Source of the DNA: Streptomyces avidinii | GTDB lineage: Bacteria; Actinomycetota; Actinomycetes; Streptomycetales; Streptomycetaceae | DNA length: 64,000 bases | Direction: 5' to 3' | Assembly: GCF_014650695.1 (NCBI RefSeq) | Contig: NZ_BMVL01000001.1 | Span: 735,075 to 799,074, forward strand | Shown here: positions 16,277 to 25,091 of the stretch, piece by piece | Layout of the letters: every line of letters begins with the position of its first letter | Numbering within the stretch: the first letter of the stretch is position 1 | Position numbers and translations under genes: made by a program | Notes under the pieces: generated by a model | Told to the model about the DNA's origin: nothing | What the model saw: the letters and a program-made list of their open reading frames with translations, nothing else | The model's database searches: none

Positions 16277-18274
16277 CTAAACGGGGCGCGCGCCCGGGGG
16301 TGCCGTACGGGTTCGCGCACCCTCCCCCACCGCGCTCAGCAGGGCGTTCGCGCGGGGCGAGGACACCAGCTCCTCCAGGGTCAGCGGCCGCCCGGCGGCG
16401 TCGGCGACCGGCAGCCGCCAATTGGGGTACTGGTCCCAGGTGCCCGGCAGGTTCTGCGGCCGCCGGTCCCCGACCGCGTCCGGCAGCCACACCCCGACCA
16501 GCCGCGCCGGGGTGCGCAGCAGGAAGGCGTACAGGGCCCGTACGGCGGCCTCCTCGCCCTTGGTGTCCAGCCCCAGCCCGTCCAGCAGCTCCAGCCACTC
16601 GGCGGTGTCAGCGGCGTCCTGGGCCCGCTCCAGCTCGGCCGGGCGGGTCAGCAGGCCGAGCCGGTCGCGCAGTTCCACATGACCCCCGGCGAGTTTGGCG
16701 GCCGTCGGCGGCAGGTCGTGCGTGGTGACGGTGGCCAGGCAGTCGGCCCGCCAGACCTGCGGGGCGAGCGGGCTCCCGCCGCCGTCCCAGTCCCGTTCGA
16801 ACCAGAGCACCGAGGTGCCGAGCACCCCGCGCCGGGCCAGCTCCTGACGGACCCGCGGCTCCACCGTCCCGAGGTCCTCGCCGATGACGAGCGCGCCCGC
16901 CCTGTGCGCCTCCAGGACGAGGATCGCCAGCATGGCCTCGCCGTCGTAGCTGACGTACGCGCCCTCCGCGGGCGGGGTCCCCTCCGGGATCCACCAGAGC
17001 CGGAACAGCCCCATCACGTGGTCGATCCGCAGGGCGCCCGCGTAGCGGAACACCCCGCGCAGCAGGGACCGGAAGGGCGCGTAGCCGGTGGCGGCCAGTA
17101 CGTCCGGGCGCCACGGGGGCAGCCCCCAGTCCTGGCCGCGCGCGTTGAAGGCGTCCGGCGGCGCGCCGACCGAGATGTGCCGGGCGTAGCAGGGCGATCC
17201 GAAGACGTCGGAACCCTGTGGGTGCACCCCGACGGCGAGGTCGTGGACGATGCCGACCGTCATGCCGGCCTCGCGGGCGGCCCGCTGCGCGGCAGCGAGC
17301 TGGCCGTCCGTCAGCCAGACCAGCCAGCGGTGGAAATCGCTCCGCTCCTTCGGGTCCTCCTCCCCCGCGTGCGCGGCGCACCACGTGGCGTGCACGTCCA
17401 GCGGAGCGCCCTGTTCGGCGCAGAACGCCCGGTAGGCGGCTTCGCGTTCGGGCGTGCGCGGGACGGCGTACAGCAGTTCCAGGGCGGACCGCTTGAGTTC
17501 CCAGACCGCGTCCCGGTCGATCAGCGCGCCCTTCTCCAGGACCTGCCGGCGCAGTTCACCGCCGCGCGAGGCGAGCCCGTCGAGGGCCTGGCGGTCGGGG
17601 CAGTCGGCGTACTCGGGGACGTCCTCGATCCGCAGGTGCACGGGGTCCGGGAAGCGCCGCGAGGAGGGGCGGTACGGGGAGGGGTCGGTCGGGTCCCCGG
17701 GCACGGCCGCGTGCAGCGGGTTGACCTGGATGAACCCGGCGCCGTGGGTGCGGCCCGCCCAGCGGGCCAGTTCCGCGAGGTCACCGAGGTCGCCCATGCC
17801 CCAGGAGCGCTCGGAGAGCAGGGAGTAGAGCTGCACCAGCAGCCCGTGGGCCCGCTCGGGCGCGGCCGGTGCCCGCTGCGGGGCCACGACCAGGGTGGCC
17901 TCGGCGGTCCGCCCGTCGGGGGCTTCCGCGGTGAGCCGATGGACGCCGAGGGGCAGTCCGGGGCCCCATGCGAGCACCGCGCCCGTCTCCTCCTGCACCA
18001 CCCGCACCCGGGTGCCCGGCGGCAGCCCGGCCGGCTCCCGGGCCACCGTCTCCCCCTGCCAGAGCACCAGCGTGGGCGGCAGCAGCCGGCCGGCCGCCTC
18101 CCGCACGGCGGCCTCGGCGCCGACCCGGATGCTTCTCGCGTCGTCGGTGACCACCCCCAGCAGTGCGAGGACCGCCTTGACGGTGGCCTCGGGCACCGGG
18201 ACGGTGACGTCGGCGGCGGGCCGGTAGTCGGTGGCGACGCCGTACTGGGCGGCGAGCCGGGCCAGGTCGTCCAT
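16277..18274 (-). CDS. malQ: 4-alpha-glucanotransferase (amylomaltase, GH77)
   Basis: 665 residues from ATG 18274, with AAGGAG ten bases upstream. The GH77 catalytic parts are visible: nucleophile Asp in RIDHVMGLFRLWW, acid/base Glu in VIGEDLGTVEPRV, stabiliser Asp in TTHDLPPTAAK, and the WMGDLGDLAE-type N-terminal loop as GMGDLGDLAELA. The N-terminal 150 residues form the extra domain usual in actinobacterial MalQ. It transfers maltodextrin chains in the cytosol, in maltose and glycogen metabolism. It stands alone here, with the small membrane protein downstream and a divergent secreted glycosidase upstream. Confidence 0.92.
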   Translation of the reverse strand: MDDLARLAAQYGVATDYRPAADVTVPVPEATVKAVLALLGVVTDDARSIRVGAEAAVREAAGRLLPPTLVLWQGETVAREPAGLPPGTRVRVVQEETGAVLAWGPGLPLGVHRLTAEAPDGRTAEATLVVAPQRAPAAPERAHGLLVQLYSLLSERSWGMGDLGDLAELARWAGRTHGAGFIQVNPLHAAVPGDPTDPSPYRPSSRRFPDPVHLRIEDVPEYADCPDRQALDGLASRGGELRRQVLEKGALIDRDAVWELKRSALELLYAVPRTPEREAAYRAFCAEQGAPLDVHATWCAAHAGEEDPKERSDFHRWLVWLTDGQLAAAQRAAREAGMTVGIVHDLAVGVHPQGSDVFGSPCYARHISVGAPPDAFNARGQDWGLPPWRPDVLAATGYAPFRSLLRGVFRYAGALRIDHVMGLFRLWWIPEGTPPAEGAYVSYDGEAMLAILVLEAHRAGALVIGEDLGTVEPRVRQELARRGVLGTSVLWFERDWDGGGSPLAPQVWRADCLATVTTHDLPPTAAKLAGGHVELRDRLGLLTRPAELERAQDAADTAEWLELLDGLGLDTKGEEAAVRALYAFLLRTPARLVGVWLPDAVGDRRPQNLPGTWDQYPNWRLPVADAAGRPLTLEELVSSPRANALLSAVGEGARTRTAPPGARPV

Positions 18275-18505
18275 CTGCGGGCGCTCCTTCGTGCGTGCGG
18301 GCATGAGGGCATGAGGATGTGTCAGAAGAGTGGTGCACGGGGGTCGGACGCCGCCGGGGAACACCGCGTCCATACCCACTCGGAGGCACCGCATTCCTGG
18401 CACATCCGGGGCAGATCACCCACTCACATTGACACCCCAGCCGCACGGATGGTGGGCTCAAGCTCATTCGTACGAGTGGGGGACGTCTCGCGACGAGGAG
18501 GCTCT

Positions 18506-21496
18506 GTGCAGCTCAGGGGCAGGAGGCGGACCACCGCCGTCGCTGTGGCGGTGATCGGTACGCTGCTGGGCGGCGCCGTGGCCTCCGCGCCACCCGGGAG
18601 CCTCGCGGCGCCCTCCGTGCCGACCGGACCGGGGCGCGTGCCGGCCTCCGGCATCGCCCTCGGGGGGCCCGCGCTGGACCCCGGCGCCGACACCCCCCGG
18701 GCGGCCTCCGAGGGGCCCGCCGTATGGCCCCGTCCCCAGTCGATGACCGCCGATCCGGCGCGCGAGCTGCCGCTGGGCGCCGAGGCCGTACTCGTCGCGC
18801 CGGCCGACGCCGATCCGTACGCGGTCCAGGTGGTGCGGGACGCCCTGCGCGCGGCGGGCGTACGGACCGTCCACGAGCAGGCCCCCGGGACGCCGCTGCC
18901 CGCGCGCGGGACCCTCGTACGACTCCAGGAGCCGGGCGCGGAGGAGGCACTGCGGGCGCTGGGCGCGAGCGCGTCGGCGGACCTGCCGGCCGGGGGCTAC
19001 CGGCTGGGCGTGGGCCGCCACGCGGGCCGGGACACGATCGCGTTGTCCGGGGTCGGGGAGGACGGGCTGTTCCACGCGGCGCAGACGCTGCGTCAGGTGC
19101 TCGCGGCGAGCGGCGGGAAGGTGCCCGGAGTACTGGTGCGGGACTGGCCGGCCGCCCCGGTGCGCGGGATCACCGAGGGCTTCTACGGGCAGCCGTGGAC
19201 CCGGGAGCAGCGCCTCGCCCAGGTGGACTTCATGGGCCGCACCAAGCAGAACCGGCTGCTGCTCGCACCCGGCGACGACCCGTACCGCACGACCGCCTGG
19301 CGCCAGGACTACCCGCAGGCGCAGCAGGAGGACTTCCGCGCACTGGCCGAACGGGCCCGCGCCAACCGGATAGTCCTGGCCTGGGCGGTGACGCCCGGGC
19401 AGTCGATGTGCCTGGCCTCGGAGGCCGACCGGGCGGCACTCACCCGCAAGCTGGACGCGATGTGGGACCTCGGCTTCCGCGCCTTCCAGCTGCAGTTCCA
19501 GGACGTCAGCTACACCGAGTGGGGCTGCAAGGCCGACCGGGACCGGTACGGGAAGGGCCCGGCGGCGGCCGCGAAGGCGCACGCGGAGGTCGCGGGCCAT
19601 GTGGCGGCGCACCTGGCCGCCCGGTACCCGGGGGCGCCCGCCCTCTCCCTGCTGCCGACGGAGTACTACCAGGAGGGCGCCACCGCCTACCGGACGGCCC
19701 TGGCGGGCGCTCTGGACCCGCGGGTGGAGGTGGCCTGGACGGGTGTGGGCGTGGTCCCGCAGACGATCACGGGCAAGGACCTGGCCGGGGCGCGCTCCGC
19801 CCTGGGGCACCCGCTGATCACCATGGACAACTACCCGGTGAACGACTGGGATCCGGGCCGGATCTTCCTCGGCCCGTACACGGGCCGCGAGCCTGCGGTG
19901 GTGGGCGGCTCGGCAGCGCTGCTGGCCAACGCCATGCCGCAGGGCACCCTGTCGCGGATCCCGCTGTTCACGGCGGCGGACTTCGCGTGGAACCCGCGCG
20001 GCTACCGGGCCGGCGAGTCCTGGGCCGCGGCGGTGCGCGATCTGGCGGGCGCCGATCCGCGCACGCGCGAGGCGGTGGCGGCGCTGGCCGGGAACACCGC
20101 GTCCTCGGGACTGGGGCAGGAGGAGTCGGCGTACCTGAAACCGCTGGTCGAGCAGTTCTGGCGGGCCCGCGCCGCGGGCGACCCGGCGGCCGGGACGGCG
20201 CTGCGCAGGGCGTTCGCCGTCCTGCGCGAGGCCCCGGGCCGGCTGCCGGCCCTGTCCGGCGAGGCCGGACCCTGGCTGGAGCGCCTGTCGCGCTACGGGA
20301 CGGCGGCCGAACTGGCGGTGGACGTCCTGCAGGCCCAGGCCCGCGGGGACGGGGCGGCCGCCTGGCAGGCCTCCCGGGCGCTGACAGAGGCCCGCGAGGC
20401 GCTGGCGGAGCAGGGCACGGCCCAGGTGGACAAGGCGGTACTGGACCCCTTCCTCGCGAAGGCGGCGGCGGAGGCCGACGCCTGGACCGGGGTCACCCGC
20501 AGGACCGGCACGGTCACCAAGGAGGCCGAGGCCTGGACCGTACGGCTGGAGGCGCCGCGCCCGGTGTCGGCCGTGACCGTGATGACCGAGCCGCTCCCGG
20601 CGGGGGCGCGGGGCGCCGTGGTGGAGGCGCACGTACCCGGCGAGGGCTGGCGCAAGGTCGCCGACGCCGCCGCCACGGGCTGGACCCAGGTGGACACGGC
20701 GGGGCTGAGCGCGGACGCGGTACGGCTGTCCTGGGCCGGGGCCGAGTCGGCGCCGGCGGTGCACCAGGTGGTGCCGTGGTTCGCGGACGGCCCACGGGCC
20801 CGCTTCGAGCTGGCGGACCGGGCCGCGGTCGACGCCGAGATCGGCGGCGCCGCACAGCGGGTCTCGGCGCAGCTGTCGGCCCTGGGCCCGGGCGAGGTCC
20901 GCGGGCCGCTGTCGGCGCGGCCGCCGGCGGGCATCGTGGTCCGCCTTCCGCAGACCGCGGTGGTCCCGCGCGGCGGCCAGGCGTCGATCCCGCTGGAGGT
21001 CAGTGTCGCCCCGGGCACCGCGCCGGGCAGCTACCAGGTGCCGGTGACCTTCGACGGGGAGTCGCGCACCCTGACCGTGCGCGCGGTGGCCCGTACCGGG
21101 GGCCCGGACCTCCTGCACACCGCGCGGGCGACCTCCTCGGCGAACGAGACCGCCGACTTCCCGGCCCCGGCGGCGGTGGACGGCTCGGCGACCACGCGCT
21201 GGTCGTCACCGGCGGTGGACGGCGCGTGGTGGCAGGCCGAACTGCGCGCCCCGGCGCGAGTGGGCCGGGTGGAACTCCACTGGCAGGACGCGTACCCCTC
21301 CGCGTACCGGGTGGAGACCTCCGCGGACGGGGTGACCTGGCGTCCGGGGGCTGCGGTCTCGGCCTCCCGCGGCGGCCGCGAGTCCCTCCGGCTGGACGCC
21401 CCGGACACCCGCTTCGTGCGGGTCACGTGCGAAACCCGCGCGACGCGCTACGGCTGCTCCCTCTGGTCGGCGCAGGCCTACGCAGTCACCCCGTAG
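18506..21496 (+). CDS. Secreted beta-N-acetylglucosaminidase-like protein (GH84) with C-terminal F5/8 domain
   Basis: 996 residues. GTG 18506 is preceded by GAGGAGG. Signal peptide: RGRRRTTAVAVAVIGTLLGG and a long hydrophobic, Pro-rich leader. Residues about 75-205 form a GH20b/NAGidase N-terminal domain. The GH84 barrel starts at GITEGFYGQPWTREQR (about 220), continues with LLLAPGDDPYRTTAWR, and the catalytic strand reads FQLQFQDVSYTEW (about 330). In characterised GH84 enzymes this position holds an Asp-Asp pair; here the first is Gln. A discoidin/F5/8-type domain ends the protein (about 855-996), likely for glycan binding. Probable role: trimming N-acetylglucosamine from chitin or glycoconjugates outside the cell; activity is uncertain. 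Confidence 0.85.
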   Translation: MQLRGRRRTTAVAVAVIGTLLGGAVASAPPGSLAAPSVPTGPGRVPASGIALGGPALDPGADTPRAASEGPAVWPRPQSMTADPARELPLGAEAVLVAPADADPYAVQVVRDALRAAGVRTVHEQAPGTPLPARGTLVRLQEPGAEEALRALGASASADLPAGGYRLGVGRHAGRDTIALSGVGEDGLFHAAQTLRQVLAASGGKVPGVLVRDWPAAPVRGITEGFYGQPWTREQRLAQVDFMGRTKQNRLLLAPGDDPYRTTAWRQDYPQAQQEDFRALAERARANRIVLAWAVTPGQSMCLASEADRAALTRKLDAMWDLGFRAFQLQFQDVSYTEWGCKADRDRYGKGPAAAAKAHAEVAGHVAAHLAARYPGAPALSLLPTEYYQEGATAYRTALAGALDPRVEVAWTGVGVVPQTITGKDLAGARSALGHPLITMDNYPVNDWDPGRIFLGPYTGREPAVVGGSAALLANAMPQGTLSRIPLFTAADFAWNPRGYRAGESWAAAVRDLAGADPRTREAVAALAGNTASSGLGQEESAYLKPLVEQFWRARAAGDPAAGTALRRAFAVLREAPGRLPALSGEAGPWLERLSRYGTAAELAVDVLQAQARGDGAAAWQASRALTEAREALAEQGTAQVDKAVLDPFLAKAAAEADAWTGVTRRTGTVTKEAEAWTVRLEAPRPVSAVTVMTEPLPAGARGAVVEAHVPGEGWRKVADAAATGWTQVDTAGLSADAVRLSWAGAESAPAVHQVVPWFADGPRARFELADRAAVDAEIGGAAQRVSAQLSALGPGEVRGPLSARPPAGIVVRLPQTAVVPRGGQASIPLEVSVAPGTAPGSYQVPVTFDGESRTLTVRAVARTGGPDLLHTARATSSANETADFPAPAAVDGSATTRWSSPAVDGAWWQAELRAPARVGRVELHWQDAYPSAYRVETSADGVTWRPGAAVSASRGGRESLRLDAPDTRFVRVTCETRATRYGCSLWSAQAYAVTP

Positions 21497-21504
21497 CCGC
21501 TCCG

Positions 21505-21540
21505 GCCCCGCCGCCTCCTCCAGCCCCGCCGCCTCCTCCA
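21505..21540 (+). repeat. Exact tandem duplication of an 18-base unit
   Basis: GCCCCGCCGCCTCCTCCA occurs twice in a row (21505-21522, 21523-21540) and a third time partially (21541-21549), directly after the GH84 stop. Confidence 0.9.
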
Positions 21541-21544
21541 GCCC

Positions 21545-21581
21545 CGCCGGCGTTTGAGGCGCGGGGTCCGGGGCGGAGCCC
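21545..21581 (+). repeat. Single copy of dispersed Streptomyces intergenic repeat
   Basis: The block CCGGCGTTTGAGGCGCGG followed by GGTCCGGGGCGGAGCCC is the same element as in 10974-11069. It again lies between convergent genes (GH84 and HNH). Confidence 0.7.
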
Positions 21582-21646
21582 GTGGAGGTCGGGCCGCAGG
21601 TCACAGCGGGCGCGACCCCGCACGCAACCGGCGGCCCCAGCGGGAG

Positions 21647-22183
21647 CTAACCGGCCGCCACCCCGATCCGCTCCAGCGCGTCCTGCGCCCCGTACGGCTG
21701 GAGGTACGGCATCCACCGCGGATCCCGGTGCCCCGTGCCGATGATCCGCCAGGCCAGCCCGGACGGCGGCGCCGGCTGGTGACGCAGGCGCCAGCCGAGT
21801 TCCAGCAGGTGCCTGTCGGCCTTGACGTGATTGCAGCGGCGGCACGCGGCGACGACGTTGTCCCAGGCGTGCTGGCCGCCCCTGCTGCGCGGAATGACAT
21901 GGTCGACGCTGGTGGCGACGGCCCCGCAGTACATGCAGCGGCCGCCGTCCCGCGCGAACAGGGCGCGCCGGGTGAGTGGAACGGGCCCCCGGTAGGGGAC
22001 CCGCACGAAGCGCTTGAGCCGTACCACGCTGGGCGCGGGGACGACCCTTGTCGCGCTGTGCAGATAGGCGCCGGATTCCTCCAGGGAGACCGCTTTGTTC
22101 TCCAGGACGAGGACGAGCGCGCGGCGGAGCGGTACGACGCCGAGGGGCTCGTACGACGCGTTGAGGACCAGGACGTGCGGCAC
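21647..22183 (-). CDS. HNH endonuclease family protein
   Basis: 178 residues from GTG 22183 with AAGGAGG five bases upstream. It starts VPHVLVLNASYEPLGVV, the typical opening of the actinobacterial HNH proteins. The HNH finger is CMYCGAVATSVDHVIPRSRG ... NVVAACRRCNHVKAD, with two CxxC zinc pairs and the DH/N/H catalytic residues. The function of this widespread stand-alone family is unclear; DNA nicking is possible. It is not beside any phage or restriction gene, so it looks like a core gene. Divergent from mscS. Confidence 0.9.
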   Translation of the reverse strand: MPHVLVLNASYEPLGVVPLRRALVLVLENKAVSLEESGAYLHSATRVVPAPSVVRLKRFVRVPYRGPVPLTRRALFARDGGRCMYCGAVATSVDHVIPRSRGGQHAWDNVVAACRRCNHVKADRHLLELGWRLRHQPAPPSGLAWRIIGTGHRDPRWMPYLQPYGAQDALERIGVAAG

Positions 22184-22468
22184 GGACTGCCTCCTTGTAC
22201 GCCGGCGGCGCGTGGCTCGCGCCGGGACGATCTGCTCTCCAGTCTCTCCTTACGGCTGGTCGAAACGCCACCACGCGCCCGTAACGGGTCCGAGGTGTTT
22301 TCAACCACACTCAGTCATCCCCAGGTGAGTCTGGTCTCTCCCTCGAACACTGCGCCAAGGTGAAGGGATTGCCCCGTTAGTGTGGTTGGTCTGCCCCGCA
22401 TACCCCCGGCTCCGTCCGGGGGTACCCCCGGTTCCGCGGGCAGACCGCTATACCTGGAGGTTCCCGTC

Positions 22469-23551
22469 GTGCCCTGGCCCGCCGCTCTGCTGCCTCAGGC
22501 AGCCGAAGTTCCGGACGCGCCCGCATCGGTCAAGGAGGCGCAGGCGAGCGTCACCGAGGCCGCCAGCTTCATCGAGCAGAACTGGGCCACCTGGCTGAGC
22601 ATCGGCCTGCGGATCCTGCTGATCGTCGTGATAGCGGCAGTCATCCGCTCGGCGGTCCGCAAGGCGCTGACCAAGCTCATAAACCGGATGAACAGCAGCG
22701 CCGAGGCGGTGGAGGGCACCGCGCTGGGCGGCCTGTTGGTCAATGCCGAGCGGCGGCGCCAGCGTTCGGAGGCCATCGGCTCGGTGCTCCGGTCAGTGGC
22801 TTCGTTCCTGATCCTCGGCACGGCCGCGCTGATGGTCCTGGCCGCCCTGAAGATCGATCTGGCCCCGCTGCTGGCGAGTGCCGGTGTGGCCGGTGTGGCG
22901 ATCGGTTTCGGCGCCCGGAACCTGGTGACGGACTTCCTGTCCGGCGTCTTCATGATCATGGAGGACCAGTACGGCGTCGGAGACAAGATCGACGCGGGCG
23001 TCGCCTCGGGCGAGGTCATCGAGGTCGGACTGCGCGTGACCAAGCTCCGCGGCGACAACGGTGAGATCTGGTACGTACGCAACGGCGAGATCAAGCGCAT
23101 CGGCAACCTCAGCCAGGGCTGGGCGACCGCGGGCGTGGACGTGCAGGTCAAGCCCTCGGAGAACCTGGCCCGGATCCGCGAGGTGGTCAAGGAGGTCGCC
23201 GACTCCATGGCCAAGGAGTCCCCGTGGGACGAGCGCCTGTGGGGTCCGGTGGAGGTACTGGGTCTGGACGAGGTGCTGCTCGCCTCGATGACCGTGAAGG
23301 TGTCCGCCAAGACCATGCCCGGCCAGCAGTTCGCGGTGGAGCGGGAGCTGCGCTGGCGGATCAAGGAGGCCTTCGACGCCGCCGGCATCCGCATCATCGG
23401 CGGCATGCCGGCCGCCGACGAGGACGAGGAGCCCCCGGCGGACGCATCGGCCTCGGTCGCCGCGCCGTCCGCCCTGTCGAACCCGGCTTCGCCGCAGTCG
23501 CTCGCCACCGCCCCGATCCCGCCGCCGGCCGGCCCCCGGATCACCAAGTAG
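22469..23551 (+). CDS. Small-conductance mechanosensitive channel (MscS family)
   Basis: 360 residues from GTG 22469 with TGGAGG eight bases upstream. Membrane helices lie at about 42-62 (LSIGLRILLIVVIAAVI), 110-130, and the pore helix ASAGVAGVAIGFGARNLVTD, the MscS TM3 pattern rich in Gly and Ala. The beta domain follows (YGVGDKIDAG, RLRGDNGEIWYVRNG). The C-terminus is a Pro/Ala/Ser tail. It opens on membrane stretch at osmotic downshock to release solutes. A well-formed hairpin terminator follows. Confidence 0.93.
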   Translation: MPWPAALLPQAAEVPDAPASVKEAQASVTEAASFIEQNWATWLSIGLRILLIVVIAAVIRSAVRKALTKLINRMNSSAEAVEGTALGGLLVNAERRRQRSEAIGSVLRSVASFLILGTAALMVLAALKIDLAPLLASAGVAGVAIGFGARNLVTDFLSGVFMIMEDQYGVGDKIDAGVASGEVIEVGLRVTKLRGDNGEIWYVRNGEIKRIGNLSQGWATAGVDVQVKPSENLARIREVVKEVADSMAKESPWDERLWGPVEVLGLDEVLLASMTVKVSAKTMPGQQFAVERELRWRIKEAFDAAGIRIIGGMPAADEDEEPPADASASVAAPSALSNPASPQSLATAPIPPPAGPRITK

Positions 23552-23602
23552 CAGCAGCACGCCGCACGGGCACCGCACGGCACCGCCGCCTCGCTGCCCC
23601 CA

Positions 23603-23646
23603 CTGCCCCGCAGGTCATTGCCGAAATGGCAGAGCCTGCGGGGCAG
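23603..23646 (+). terminator. Hairpin terminator of mscS
   Basis: CTGCCCCGCAGG (23603-23614) pairs perfectly with CCTGCGGGGCAG (23635-23646). The interior can add a TGCC/GGCA stem. It ends just before the csnR promoter. Confidence 0.8.
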
Positions 23647-23651
23647 CGGCA

Positions 23652-23687
23652 TTGACACAGTTCAACAGGTGATAGGAAACTTACCTA
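23652..23687 (+). promoter_or_regulatory. csnR promoter with probable CsnR operator
   Basis: A TTGACA -35 box (23652-23657) is followed by the near-palindrome TAGGAAACTTACCTA (23673-23687), whose arms TAGGnAA/TTnCCTA match except at one position. The palindrome overlaps the expected -10 region. CsnR is known as a ROK repressor of chitosan genes that also controls its own operon, and this dyad is the natural candidate site. Exact match to the published CsnR box was not checked. Confidence 0.65.
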
Positions 23688-23718
23688 ACAGATCACCTCG
23701 GTGAGGGAGAGCCGCTCG

Positions 23719-24966
23719 ATGCCCGCCGCCACGCCCGGAACGCCCAGCCTGTTGCGCGCCATGAACGACCGGGCCGCACTCGAACTCCTGCTGACGCACG
23801 GCCCGCTCTCCCGGACCCGTATCGGGCACCTGACCGGACTGTCCAAGCCCACCGCCTCCCAGCTGCTGGCCCGCCTGGAAGCGGTCGGACTCGTCGTCGC
23901 CACCGGCACGGACGGCGGCCGCCCCGGCCCCAGCGCCCAGCTCTACGCGATCAATCCGCGGGCCGCATACGTCGGCGGCCTCGACGTCACCCCGGAGCGG
24001 GTACTGGCGGCCGTCGCCGACATCACGGGCACGGTCGTCGCCACCCACGAGGTCCCCTACACCGAGGGCGCACAGGCCGTCGACCAGGTGACCAGGGCCC
24101 TCGGGGAGGCCGTCAAGGCCGCCGGGCTGCACCGCTCCGACCTGCGCCGGGTGGTCATCGGCACCCCGGGCGCCTTCGACCCGCAGACCGGCCGGCTGCG
24201 CTACGCCAGCCATCTCCCCGGCTGGCACTCCCCCACCCTCCTGGAGGACCTGGCGGCGGCCCTGCCGATGCCCGTCGAGTACGAGAACGACGTCAATCTC
24301 GCCGCGGTCGCCGAGCAGCGGCTCGGCGCCGCCCGCGGCCACGAGGACTTCGTCCTGCTGTGGAACGAGGAGGGCCTCGGCGCCGCCCTGGTGCTGGGCG
24401 GCCGGCTGCACCGCGGCTGGACCGGCGGCGCGGGCGAGGTGGGCTTCCTGCCCGTACCGGGCCGCCCCCTGGTCCGGCAGGTCACCCGGGCCAACTCCGG
24501 CGGGTATCAGGAGCTGGCCGGAGTGGAGGGACTGCCCCGGCTCGCCGCGGACCTGGGTGTCGAACCCGCGCCCGTGCCCGGCGCAGCCGATGGACCGGCG
24601 ACCCCGGCCGCGTCCGGGGCCCCGCACGGCCCGGAGGTCGCCGCCGCCGTCGCCCTGCTCGCGCGGGCCGCCGCCGCGCCCGAGGGGGCGAACCTGCACT
24701 TCCTCCAGTCGTACGCCACCGCGCTCGCCACCGGTCTCGCCTCGGTCGTCGCCGTACTGGACCCGGAGATCGTGGTCCTGTCCGGTGCCGCGATCAGCGC
24801 GGGCGGCGAGCCGCTGCGCGCCCTGCTGGAGGCAGAGCTCGCCGAACTGGCCCCCTCCCGGCCCCGACTGGTCCCCGGCGAAGTACGGGAACACGCAGTC
24901 CTGCACGGGGCGCTGGAGAGCGCACTGGCCGCCACCCGGGACGAAGTGTTCGACACCTCCGGCTGA
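23719..24966 (+). CDS. csnR: ROK-family repressor of the chitosan-oligosaccharide operon
   Basis: 415 residues from ATG 23719, which has GGGAGAG eight bases upstream; a GTG at 23701 has none. The winged helix-turn-helix reads HGPLSRTRIGHLTGLSKPTASQLLARL, then the ROK sugar-kinase-like domain: YVGGLDVTPERV, a central GAGEVGFLPV loop and the C-terminal VLDPEIVVLSGA. It is the first gene of a set (SBP, two permeases, GH4, BadF kinase) in the order known for csnR-E-F-G-H-K in Streptomyces, where CsnR represses until glucosamine oligosaccharides appear. The canonical ROK zinc-cysteine cluster is not evident, as expected for many actinobacterial ROK repressors. Identification rests on gene order. 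Confidence 0.85.
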   Translation: MPAATPGTPSLLRAMNDRAALELLLTHGPLSRTRIGHLTGLSKPTASQLLARLEAVGLVVATGTDGGRPGPSAQLYAINPRAAYVGGLDVTPERVLAAVADITGTVVATHEVPYTEGAQAVDQVTRALGEAVKAAGLHRSDLRRVVIGTPGAFDPQTGRLRYASHLPGWHSPTLLEDLAAALPMPVEYENDVNLAAVAEQRLGAARGHEDFVLLWNEEGLGAALVLGGRLHRGWTGGAGEVGFLPVPGRPLVRQVTRANSGGYQELAGVEGLPRLAADLGVEPAPVPGAADGPATPAASGAPHGPEVAAAVALLARAAAAPEGANLHFLQSYATALATGLASVVAVLDPEIVVLSGAAISAGGEPLRALLEAELAELAPSRPRLVPGEVREHAVLHGALESALAATRDEVFDTSG

Positions 24967-24990
24967 TCCCGCGCGCACCCCACACACCCG

Positions 24991-25033
24991 CACCGCTCAC
25001 ACCGCTCACACCGCTCACACCGCTCACACCGCC
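24991..25033 (+). repeat. 9-base tandem repeat in the csnR-csnE spacer
   Basis: ACCGCTCAC repeats four times in perfect register (24992-25027) and continues as ACCGCC. The array starts 25 bases after the csnR stop and ends 58 bases before csnE. Perfect repetition suggests a length-variable locus. Confidence 0.9.
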
Positions 25034-25091
25034 ACGCTCCATCCCACAGGCACCCCCACGGAAGTTCCTCCCGCAGAGAGCGAGCCCCGCC

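Noticed and set aside
16679..18505. Long in-frame extension upstream of the GH84 gene
   Set aside because: It runs antisense through malQ; the GTG at 18506 with GAGGAGG and signal peptide is the real start.
22410..22440. GGGGGTACCCCC hairpin before mscS as a terminator
   Set aside because: It lies upstream of mscS, after a divergent gene start, so there is no transcript to end there; it is more likely part of a leader.
24991..25033. CRISPR array
   Set aside because: Units of 9 bases lie directly side by side without spacers, and no cas gene is present in the window.
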